This document shows, piece after piece, positions 1-7,568 of a stretch of DNA of 12,693 nt (the first letter of the stretch is position 1; each line of letters begins with the position of its first letter). Under the pieces are notes generated by a model that saw only the letters and a list, made by a program, of their open reading frames with translations, had not been told where the DNA came from and did no database searches. Origin of the DNA: Thalassiosira profunda (lineage: Eukaryota; Bacillariophyta; Thalassiosirophyceae; Thalassiosirales; Thalassiosiraceae); assembly GCA_036939355.1 (NCBI GenBank), contig JALLAP010002682.1, positions 1 through 12,693 on the forward strand. Reading direction: 5' to 3'. The translations under genes were made by a program, and so were the position numbers.

Positions 1-2280
1 GACGTGGGGGGGCATGGCGTCGAGCCAATCGTCGTCGGCCAGGACGTTGCCCGGGGGCCGCCCGGCCGGTCGGCTGGGCGGGGGCGGGAGGGTGTACGCG
101 GCCCCGCACGTCTCGCAATTGAGTCCGCCGCGGGCGCCGGGGTGGCGGGAGCGGCACCGCCACTGCTCCACGCAAAGATAATGCACGAAAGCCACTGTAG
201 ATAGTTGAGTGAGAGATGAACACAAGATGTGTGCATCAAAACATGAGAGACGCAGGCACTCACTCGAGCCGGTGCAGTCGCAGGGAGCGAGGAGGGGATT
301 TTCCGCCGTGGGATGGTGCAGCACCAAGGTGGGATTGTCCATCACGTAACCCGCTGGAGCAGCCGCATCGCTCTCCTCGCGTTGTTGCATTTGTGTGTCG
401 CCGCTTGCGGCAGCTGTGGTGGAGCCTTCGGACTCGTTTCCAGCGGTCGCACTGCCCCTATCAGCCCGCGACGTTGACGCCTCTCCGTCCGTCGCCTTCT
501 CCAGGTCATAGTTGACGTCGTGCAGGCCCTCGCGGCAAATGCGGCAGAAGACGGGCTAAGAGTGTCCATGGCGGCCAAGAAATCGCATGAGATGAGATGA
601 AGAAAAAATGCATTCTCTGCCTAAAGCAAATAAGTGAACTCACCTCCCCGTTCTCCAGCAGAGTCAGGGTGCCCTCCCCTTCGCCGTCGCCCCCGCCCGC
701 CAGTCCATCGTCGTAAATGGGCAGCAGCTTCATTGCCCCCGACGTCGGATAGTACACATTGGTCTCCTTGCAAAGCAACGCCGTCGGGATGGACGACGAG
801 GCCGCCACGGTCGTCGTCGGGGGCGGCGGCGACGAGCCGATGTCCTCCTCCTCGGGGGCCGAGCCGCTCTCGTCGTCGCTGGTCCCCTCCTCCCGCTTTC
901 CCTCCCCTCCCCCTTCGCCCTCGTCCTCCTCGACCGCCTTGTAATACCCCGCCTTGACGGACTCGTCGATCCGACTTAAGGCCACGTAGCCCCCGAAGCC
1001 GCCGTGCCCGCCCGGCCAGCGGAGGCGGAGCCACGTCCGCCCGTGGGCGATGAGGGCGCGATCGACCAGGATCACCTCGGCGTGGCGCACGCGACGCACG
1101 GGGGCGGGCGCCGCGGTCGGCGGGGTTCCGTCCCACGCGAAGTGTCCTTCCTCGGCGGCGACCGCCGGCGCTCGACCCCCCGCCGCGCTCGCGTGGGCGC
1201 TGTCGTCTTCCAGCGACGAGTGAGAAGTGGTGGCGTCTTCTCGCTGGTGTTGGAACTGGCGCTGCAACCTCCTCCGCCGCGCGGCGTCGCCTTCGTCCGC
1301 CGCCCCGTCGGCGCGATTGTTTGCATCGTCGGGACCGGGGCTGCGGCTGTCCTCCCGCAGAGGAATAATGCCCCGCGCCGGCCGGCCTCGTTCGGCCGTC
1401 CCCTCCTCCCCCGTCCCCTCGCCGCCCTCGGCCCGGGGCCGGCTCCGATTCTGGGGCGGCGTCATGAGCGCCGGGGGCACCAAGTTCGCCAATTCCTCGG
1501 GCACCTCCTGCCCGTACTCTTTGAGGGTGTGGACCAACTCGCGGGCCAGGTGGCCGTCCTCCCCGGCGTGGAATAGAGATACGACCGCATCCGAGGCGTA
1601 GGCCAGGCGCTGGACGTAGGTGTTGATGGACAGTTCCGAGAGGTCGAAGTTCACCACCAATCGGACCTTTTGCATCCCCAGTCCTTCTTTGACGATGCTC
1701 TCTGTTGAGCAATGGGGATGGGACAAGAGCAAAGGTGCAACGAATTCGATGCATGAGACGTGCCCGAAATAACTCGACATTGCAAATAAACGGGGCAAGA
1801 AGCGATCTCACCGCAACCCTTGTCTACCACAAGCACCGGCAGCATCGCGCCTCCCGGGCTCCGCATGAATGTCTCCACGAGGGCCGCCAATCCCGCCTCC
1901 CCGTGCGGTTCGCTCCGCTCGCTCAGGCAAACGGGCACGGCCGCGTCCCCCAACGCCGTGGCCAATTCCTCGCATTTGTAGCCCCCGCCATCCGTCCTCC
2001 CGGAGCAGAAGATCAGGGCCTTGTTATTTAACAAGGCCCTATTGCCAGGGAGAACGACGAGCACTGCCCCCAGTTGTTCCCTGAGCGCTGCATACTTTTC
2101 CTCGGCGCTCGTCAAAATCACCTTCTGATGGGGGCCCTCCTTTACCCCCTCCTCGGACAAGGCCGCGGGTTTTGCGGGAGAGGCGGGATCGGCCAGGGGA
2201 AACGGCCGCGCGTACACCTGCACGCCGTGCCGCCACGGCTCCCGGGAGGACGCGCCGGGCTGGCAGAGGTAGATGGGCAT
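1..2280 (-). CDS. Degenerate DEAD-box RecA2-like / RING-CH (RINGv) protein, 3' end beyond window
   Basis: Four exons on the minus strand: 2280-1812, 1701-644, 555-264 and 194-1, with phases 1, 0 and 1. They give 671 codons, open at the window edge. The start is the first ATG after an in-frame TAA at 2298-2296. Residues about 50-232 resemble the second RecA domain of DEAD-box helicases: NKALIFCSGR, VLVV, VRLVVNFDLS, then the family-typical tail ARELVHTLKEYGQEVPEEL. The key motifs are lost: HRIGRTGR is replaced by QRLAYASD, and no first RecA domain is present, so ATPase activity is unlikely. Residues 232-360 are disordered, with an Arg-rich stretch near 298-312. A short beta-looking piece (HGRTWLRLRW ... 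GGYVALSRID) lies near 363-403. A C4HC3 RING-CH finger follows: C513, C516, C601, C603, H611, C614, C633, C636. RING-CH fingers usually recruit E2 enzymes for ubiquitin transfer. The finger is clear; the helicase relationship is a good inference; cellular role unknown. Confidence 0.8.
195..263 (-). other. Intron 3 of the RING-CH gene (69 bp)
   Basis: The donor is GTGAGT (263-258) and the acceptor is CTACAG, ending at 195. The phase-1 join creates the RING-CH core PCDCTGSMAFVHYLC, which confirms the splice. It contains one copy of the recurring palindrome-like motif (221-236). Confidence 0.9.
221..236. repeat. Recurring palindrome-like motif in intron 3 of the RING-CH gene
   Basis: CACAAGATGTGTGCAT on the plus strand is the reverse-complement form of the consensus, with a one-base shift in one arm. 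It is the weakest of the five copies. Confidence 0.4.
556..643 (-). other. Intron 2 of the RING-CH gene (88 bp)
   Basis: The donor is GTGAGT (643-638) and the acceptor is TCTTAG, ending at 556. The phase-0 join reads LLENGE then PVFCRIC, which puts the first zinc-binding cysteine pair in frame. Confidence 0.85.
1702..1811 (-). other. Intron 1 of the RING-CH gene (110 bp)
   Basis: The donor is GTGAGA (1811-1806) and the acceptor is CAACAG, ending at 1702. The phase-1 join reads VVDKGC then ESIVKEGLGM and carries the RecA2-like fold across the junction in the expected order. Confidence 0.85.
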
Positions 2281-2775
2281 GGGCGCGGGGTCGTTTTATC
2301 CAGTGCGATGTGAAGGTGCACCCTGCTGCAAATCGCGTTGCAAATTATGTGCGCTCGATGGGCTCCAAGATCCTACCCGCGCAAAGAGTGGCTACGTGCA
2401 ACAATGGCGTCGCCGGCAGCTTGCGATGGGCACCGGTGTGGCCGAGCAGGAGCAACGGATACAATAATCCCTCTGTTTGCAACGGCACGAAAAAATCTTT
2501 TGCACGTCCAGGTTCTGTATAATCTCTGGAGGAGCTGCCGAGGCCTACGCGAGCGCCACTAATTCCAGGTGCCGCCGAGTGATGCGCAGAGGTCTATTGG
2601 GGCCTGGGAGGGCCAATCCGTCGGCGATTATGGGAGGACCGTGCCGGCCTGCACACAACGTCGCCTCTTGCTTCACAAAGCGAGCAAAAGCCAAAGCAAA
2701 ACCCCTTTGGCAACTCGTCTGGCCGTCACGGATCTCGGCCCATTTTTCAGCCCTCACGGCCGCCCCAACCTCACG
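2281..2775. promoter_or_regulatory. Divergent intergenic region between the RING-CH gene and RanBP1
   Basis: These 495 bp separate two head-to-head ATGs and must hold both 5' leaders and promoters. The stretch is less GC-rich than the flanking exons, with AT-rich patches near 2455-2525, including a TATA-like TATAAT at 2518-2523. That element is too far from either start to assign. An open frame runs from 2569 into RanBP1 but has no ATG before 2776. I see no convincing gene, RNA or repeat here. Confidence 0.5.
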
Positions 2776-4062
2776 ATGTCGGACGAGCAGGAGACCAAGG
2801 CCCCGGCGGAGGAGCCTCCCAAGGAGGAGGAGCCGAAGAAGGAGGAGGAGGCCGCCCCTGCGGCCGAGGCCAAGGAGGAGCCTGCGAAAAAGAGCGAGGA
2901 CGCGCCGAAGGAGGAGGAGAGCACGGCGACGTTCGAGCCGGTGGTGAGTTCATGGACCACCTCTGATTTTATTTGATATATTTTGTGTGCCTGGGCCGCA
3001 GCAGGGCGCTACACCATCCATGGACGAGCGCCCTGCGGGGGGGCTCGTGCCCATGGCGCAGGGAGCCGCCGCCTCCTCGTCCAAGGGCGGCAACCATCCA
3101 TACATGCCAGCCACACGTGGGAATTGATACTACAAGGGTGCACACCCTCCTTAGATGCACCCTGGCCTGGGGGAAGGCTAGCCCCCTCGCCGAGTGTGGG
3201 GGGGTGCAGAGAAGCAGCTGAACGCGCCGGGGGGAGCAGCAACAAACCTGCAACAGCGATACCTCCCCGGCGTGCACCGAAAATGGTGGATTTGTGGCAA
3301 CAATGACGAATTAGCTTGGACTAGAGTCTCTGACGTTTACATCCGGGGTAGTAGCCGGATCTGTAGATACACCCCTTGGCTGTCTGAGTTGCCCGAATCA
3401 TCATTATTTTATGCGCTCCGGTTGTTTTTGTGCTGGTGCCCGTGTATGTTTGGTTTTGTGGTGCATGTCTTGTGCACTTTTGGGGGGAGATTATCACCTG
3501 CTTGCACATCATCTGTCTATCCTGACACTAAATCTCCTCCCCCATTCCACGCATTCAGGTCAAATTAGAAGAGGTCGAGGTGAAGTCCGGCGAGGAGGAG
3601 GAGGAGACCCTCTGCACGTACCGCTCCAAGCTCTTCATCTACGGCGAGACCCTCCTCGACAAGGGCACCGGGAACAAAACGTGGCGGGAGCGCGGGATCG
3701 GCGAGGCCCGCATCCTCCGCCACCGCGAACACCAGCGCCTCCGATTCCTCATGCGGCAGGAGAAGACGATGAAGGTCATCGCCAACCACGCCCTCGACCC
3801 GCGCATCAAGCTGGAGCCCAACGCGGGGAGCGACCGGTCGTGGGTGTGGAGCTGCTACGACTTCGCCGACGGGGAGTTGGAGGAGAAGGTCTTCGCGCTC
3901 CGCTTCGCGAATTCGGACGTGGCGTCGGAGTTTAAGGAGAAGTACGAGGAGCACCAGAAGGAGATGGAGAAGCTGCTCGCGGGGGAGGACAAGCCGGACG
4001 AGGGCGGGGAGGCCGCAGATGCCGCTGCCGCTCTGGATAAGCTGACGACGAGCGACGAGTGA
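2776..4062 (+). CDS. RANBP1: Ran-specific GTPase-binding protein (RanBP1)
   Basis: Two exons, 2776-2943 and 3559-4062, are joined in phase 0 to give 223 residues; human RanBP1 has about 200. RanBP1 binds Ran-GTP and assists RanGAP in GTP hydrolysis, releasing export complexes on the cytoplasmic side of the nuclear pore. It also affects spindle assembly. Residues 1-50 are an acidic Lys/Glu-rich tail. The Ran-binding domain runs from about 53 to 195: FEPVVKLEEVEV spans the splice junction, followed by the signature pieces WRERG (98-102), MRQEKTMKVIANH (121-133), PNAGSDRSWVW (143-153) and ALRF (169-172). The C-terminal AAAALDKLTT resembles the leucine-type export signal at the end of animal RanBP1, which is a weak inference. 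ATG 2776 is the only ATG in its open upstream frame. The third codon position is almost all G or C. Confidence 0.95.
2944..3558 (+). other. Large intron of RanBP1 (615 bp)
   Basis: The donor is GTGAGT (2944-2949) and the acceptor is GCATTCAG, ending at 3558. The intron is three to eleven times longer than the other six introns here. Its first half is GC-rich and its second half is T-rich on the coding strand. It holds one copy of the recurring motif (3461-3477). Open frames inside it (for example around 3194-3540) match no family I recognise and lack coding-like codon use. I see no tRNA or clear snoRNA boxes. Confidence 0.9.
3461..3477. repeat. Recurring palindrome-like motif in the RanBP1 intron
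   Basis: GTGCATGTCTTGTGCAC matches the consensus GTGCACRTCTTGTGCMC except for one base at the arm end. It lies 82 bp before the intron acceptor. Confidence 0.55.
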
Positions 4063-4204
4063 GGAGGAAGAGGGAAGCCATCTTCCAACACGAAATGGAG
4101 ACCAGACATGTCGCCACAAGATATGGCAGCAATGGGAAAAGGGGGTGTCTGTGGCTTAAACTTCGGAAGGAAGCTTTAAGTGAGGATGTTTTGTAGAACT
4201 AATC
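4063..4204. other. Convergent spacer between RanBP1 and the bestrophin gene
   Basis: These 142 bp hold both 3' ends. The notable content is an inverted repeat at 4155-4180, listed separately. No gene is visible. Confidence 0.6.
4155..4180. repeat. Inverted repeat in the convergent 3' spacer
   Basis: The left arm CTTAAACTTC (4155-4164) and right arm GAAG-C-TTTAAG (4170-4180) pair over 10 bp with a single bulged C. The loop is GGAAG. It sits 25 bp past the bestrophin stop and about 90 bp past the RanBP1 stop, so it may be transcribed in either 3' UTR. A role in 3'-end formation is possible but unproven. Confidence 0.55.
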
Positions 4205-5513
4205 TCACTTCAGGTTAATTGCCACGGCATTTGCTGCTCCAAACTGCTTCACTTCGTCCAAAGTTTGCACGACATTCTCCCCGACGACAATACAGTACGA
4301 TGCCAGCGGGAGGTGATTTGGACTGTACCCGAACGGCCGTTCGCACTCCACCGACGCCGCCTCCAACCCCAGCATCGCCCAGTTGGTTGCCAGCAGAGCT
4401 AACAGCACCGCCCAACCATCCGCCACCGGATGCTCTTGCGTAACCCACACGTCGGCGATGCTGAAGACATTCAGCAGGAGCAAGTAAACGAGAAGAAACG
4501 TCCGCAAGTGGACGACGTAGACAAAAGGAAGCGGCGTCCCACTGATTCGCTCCATGGCGNACGAGAAGAAACGTCCGCAAGTGGACGACGTAGACAAAAG
4601 GAAGCGGCGTCCCACTGATTCGCTCCATGGCGCCGAACGATCCCGACAGCGTGTTGATGTGCGCGTTCATTTGCTTGTGCAGCTCGGCAGCTGCGACTGA
4701 AGGCAGCCCCAGATCGGTCACGAAGCAAATGTCGTAAGCAAGAGATCTGAGCCTGTCCAAGACCACCAACACGCAGTGGTTGGCAGTGAGTACCGTTTCA
4801 GCATCCTTGGCACTCAATAGAAACGCCAACTCCTCCCGACGAAGGGTTGCGTGCTCCTGATCGCCCCACCCTTCGACCTTGGCGTCCATCCTCGACCGCA
4901 AAAAGTTCTTGGTTGCAACGGGAAAGGCGCAGAGCCATCGGGCGTACTCGTCCAAAAGTTTCTCGTGAACGTCGTATTGCAATTGCTTCTCCCCATTCCT
5001 GCTTGTTGCTGCACTATCAACGCTGCTCATCTCCAACCTGGCCGGAGCCCCCAGCGCCACGGCCACCGTCGAACTGGCGTCCCGGCACGTTCGTATGATA
5101 TTTCCCGCCGCCGCCCGCGCATCCCAGAACCGTATCGCCGCCCGCCCCAATCGGAACGTCATGAGGAATGAGACGGGGATCCACAGCGGCGTGATGAGCG
5201 TGCCCCACGACTGCACAACCTCCTTTATGTAGTTGCCGTTGTCTGCAAATAGGAAGATTAGATTCCAGAAGACTCCCCAGAGGAGGAGCAACGTCAATGG
5301 CGGCAGGATCATCGAATAGTTGCGCCCCCCACAATGGACGTAGTCACGTATCATCGAATAGCGATGGTACGCATAGGGTGGCGTATCGCAGGCCGAGAGG
5401 GCCTCGATCCGGACGGGATGGAGGATGGCCTCGCTCGTGGACAACAACCGACGCCCCTCCTCGCCTCCCGCCTTGGAGCCGTCATCGATGGCACCTTCGC
5501 TTTGCGACAACAT
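4205..5513 (-). CDS. Bestrophin/UPF0187-family anion channel, frame broken by an assembly duplication
   Basis: The start is ATG 5513 (context CCATGTTG) and the stop is at 4207-4205. The raw frame breaks at a 72-bp direct repeat around a single N (4488-4632). Leaving out 73 bp gives one intronless frame of 411 residues. Bestrophins form pentameric chloride or bicarbonate channels; in algae some sit in plastid membranes. Visible family marks are hydrophobic segments near 69-90 and 104-120, then MTFRLGRAAIRFWDAR (118-133), the counterpart of the conserved Arg/Trp stretch. PLPFVYVVHLRTFLLVYLL (303-321) follows as the third membrane segment, then a fourth near 340-360, and GLEAASVECERPFGYSPNHLPL (358-379, one residue run here split: GLEAASVE and CERPFGYSPNHLPL), the GLE ... 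PFG ... DLPL signature with Asn-His for Asn-Asp. A loop of about 180 residues separates segments 2 and 3. No plastid presequence is obvious. Family is confident; ion and membrane are unknown. Confidence 0.85.
4488..4632. repeat. Perfect 72-bp direct repeat flanking a single N (probable assembly artefact)
   Basis: Positions 4488-4559 and 4561-4632 are identical over 72 bp, and the only ambiguous base of the window lies between them at 4560. Repeat plus N adds 73 bp, which shifts the frame inside a conserved membrane segment. Collapsing to one copy restores the bestrophin frame exactly. This is what overlapping but unmerged contig ends placed next to each other would look like. Confidence 0.9.
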
Positions 5514-5995
5514 GGTTTCTGGGCAAGGTGCAGATCTCAATGTGCTCGCCCACAAGAATTGCAACCAGGCCACCCAAGTCTATCGGGCGGCCCGTTCGGC
5601 CCGGCCAGTCACCGCGCGGACCGAGGACCGAGCGCAGAGGTGGCGCATGTGGCTGTGCAGTGGGGCAGTGCGGCGGCAGTGCGGCGGTGCGCAGCAGTGC
5701 GGGTGGCGCGGGCACATAGGTGCTGGCAGTGCTGCGTGCTTGGTGCTTGGCTGCCTTGTGCTGGGTAGACGGGACGGAGGGAGGGACGGAGAACGCATGT
5801 GCTCACTGGCGCAGCGCGCAGCCGCAGCGCAGCCTGGTCCATACCTTGCGCAGCGCCTACCCCTCCGTGCGGCTAGATCAGGGGCGGCGGAAAGCAGGAA
5901 GAGCGGTGCGGCGGGCCCCCAGCGTGCGCGGGTCAGGACCAAATATTCCTACAACTTGTGCAGTACAGCCTATTTCGTGCACCTGCACGTTCAGG
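5514..5995. promoter_or_regulatory. Divergent intergenic region between the bestrophin and LRR genes
   Basis: These 482 bp separate the two head-to-head ATGs. The region is GC-rich and has simple-sequence texture: an 11-bp unit GGCAGTGCGGC occurs twice in tandem (5664-5685), followed by related GCAGTGCGG pieces and GGGACGGA-type repeats near 5770-5790. Open frames extend upstream of both starts but begin only with GTG (5573 minus, 5720 plus), and their translations look non-coding. Confidence 0.5.
5664..5703. repeat. Short degenerate GC-rich tandem repeat
   Basis: GGCAGTGCGGC occurs at 5664-5674 and 5675-5685, followed by partial copies (GGTGCGCAGCAGTGCGG). It lies in the shared upstream region of the bestrophin and LRR genes. 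It may be only simple-sequence drift. Confidence 0.5.
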
Positions 5996-7321
5996 ATGGA
6001 CCTCGAGTACGATCCATCGGAATGGGTTGAACACGACGGCGGGGAGGTCAATCGTCGGCATCGACGCGCCAGCCGGATCCGGGTGGCGTCGGACGTCACC
6101 ACCATTCCACCCGAGGCCTTTCGGGGCTTGGACCATTTGAGGGCGGTGGATCTGAGCAACGTCTCCACCATCTCGAAGGATGCGTTCAATGGCTGCGTTT
6201 CCCTGGTGCGCATCATTTGGCCTACTGTCTTTGAACTTGAGGTAGGCGAGAGTGCATTCCTCGGTTGTCGCTCGCTGGAGCGCGTTATTTGGAATACTAC
6301 TGCCTCTGCAACAATTGAGATAGGACGTAGAGCGTTTGCCGGCTGCGTTCGATTGAGGGAGATCGATTTAAGCAACACCAATGCAGTTAAGATTGGAGCT
6401 ATGGCATTCTACGGCTGCAGGGATTTGATGGGCGTGAAGCTCGGTGGGGGGATACAGCTGATTGAGAGGAGAACATTCTCCAAATGCCGCTGTTTGGTTC
6501 GGATCAACATTCCAAGTTCTGTGACCGACATCGGGGAGGAGGCATTTCAAGGATGCAGCAGTTTGAGAGAAGTGACATTGCACGAGGGACTGCAGCATAT
6601 TGGAAAGAGAGCATTCCAAAAATGCACGTCACTACCCCGCATCGCCATCCCCTCAACTACATTGAAAGTCGGACGTTTGGCATTTGCCGCTTGCGATCAG
6701 TTGAGGTGTGTGGCGCTTGAGGAGGGGCTACAAATGATTGGGGCGGCGGCGTTCTTGGACTGTCATTCGTTAGAGCGCATCACAATCCCCTCCTCAGTCA
6801 CGCTGGTTGGTGGATCTGCATTTGGGGAGTGCCGCAGTCTTGCCGAGGTGACTCTGCGCGAGGGGATCCATTACATCGAGGATGGAGCGTTTGAGTTGAC
6901 ACTAACCAGACGTATCACAGTTCCCTCTGTCGCACTTTTGGTCGAATCTAACGCCCTGAAATGCAGGTTGACGACGAAGAACGAAACGCGCTGCGGTTGG
7001 AATAAGAAGCTGATCGTCTCAAGGTGGATGCAATACAGGAGCCAGAGCCAGCTCGATCAGGCCGAGGCAAAGGTGAACGAAATCCTTGCTCGAACCGAGC
7101 TGAATATGGAGGAGAAAGTTAGATCAATCCGAGAGTGGTTTGCTTACTGCGATCAGGTTGACGTGACGACGATACTGGAACTTGCTATTTGGAAATGTAG
7201 CAATGGCAACGAGCAAGGCGCAGAGGCCAGGCAGGCGATCCGGAGAAGCTGTGGCAATGACATGGGCGTCGTTATCCACGGCGCATTGCGATTATTGGGA
7301 TACAGGATAGATGAGTGGTAG
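5996..7321 (+). CDS. BspA-like leucine-rich repeat protein (LRR_5 family)
   Basis: Single exon, 441 residues. ATG 5996 is the first ATG in its open frame. Residues 42-320 form 12 repeats of 22-26 residues with the pattern F-x2-C-x2-L-x2-[VI]-x-[IL] ... [IV]G-x2-A. From repeat 6 onward two types alternate: IPSSV-type and EGL-type. The last repeat lacks the cysteine. The C-terminal region (about 345-441) is helical, with EKVRSIREWF, TTILELAIWK (391-400) and SCG (418-420). I associate this module with large diatom LRR families. Such repeats usually form a solenoid for protein binding; partner and role are unknown. I see no signal peptide or membrane segment, so a cytosolic or nuclear location is likely. 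Codon third positions are much richer in A and T than in the neighbouring kinase or RanBP1. Confidence 0.9.
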   Translation: MDLEYDPSEWVEHDGGEVNRRHRRASRIRVASDVTTIPPEAFRGLDHLRAVDLSNVSTISKDAFNGCVSLVRIIWPTVFELEVGESAFLGCRSLERVIWNTTASATIEIGRRAFAGCVRLREIDLSNTNAVKIGAMAFYGCRDLMGVKLGGGIQLIERRTFSKCRCLVRINIPSSVTDIGEEAFQGCSSLREVTLHEGLQHIGKRAFQKCTSLPRIAIPSTTLKVGRLAFAACDQLRCVALEEGLQMIGAAAFLDCHSLERITIPSSVTLVGGSAFGECRSLAEVTLREGIHYIEDGAFELTLTRRITVPSVALLVESNALKCRLTTKNETRCGWNKKLIVSRWMQYRSQSQLDQAEAKVNEILARTELNMEEKVRSIREWFAYCDQVDVTTILELAIWKCSNGNEQGAEARQAIRRSCGNDMGVVIHGALRLLGYRIDEW

Positions 7322-7568
7322 GCAGAGTGTCATGACAATGGCAATAGATGATAATTGGGGAGTCAAACAGACAGTCTATCTGTTGTGAGCATACTCCAAC
7401 GTTTATCTTATAAGTTGTGAACTTTATTAGTTATCTGCCAGCCCACCGCGCCCCGTCGCCCGTCGTATCTGCTTGCCTGCGCTCCGCATAAGATAACAGC
7501 TCAGGTTCGCTCCCAACCACCAGCCTCCAGCCCCTCTCTCCGTCAATATTTGTTGCTTGTCCGCTGCT
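7322..7568. other. Convergent spacer between the LRR and polo-like kinase genes
   Basis: These 247 bp hold two 3' ends. The part next to the LRR gene is AT-rich and contains a small inverted repeat (AACAGA 7366-7371, TCTGTT 7379-7384, 7-nt loop). The part next to the kinase is pyrimidine-rich on the plus strand. No gene is visible. Confidence 0.5.

Noticed and set aside
621..1811. 396-codon alternative minus frame overlapping exon 2 of the RING-CH gene
   Set aside because: The translation is Arg/Gly/Pro-rich, typical of an out-of-frame GC-rich exon. The other frame carries the helicase-like and splice-compatible sequence.
2281..2775. Missing first RecA domain encoded in an upstream exon of the RING-CH gene
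   Set aside because: CCTCTGCCAG near 2260 could serve as an acceptor, but minus-strand frames upstream show no Walker A or DEAD-like motif before RanBP1 begins.
4205..4632. Bestrophin gene as a true frameshifted pseudogene
   Set aside because: The only lesion coincides with a perfect repeat around an N, and collapsing it restores conserved residues on both sides.
5514..5573. 20-residue upstream extension of the bestrophin protein
   Set aside because: It starts at GTG, not ATG. The first ATG, at 5513, has a suitable CC context.
5720..5995. Upstream extension of the LRR protein to 5720
   Set aside because: The frame is open but begins with GTG, contains no ATG before 5996, and its low-complexity translation does not look like coding sequence.
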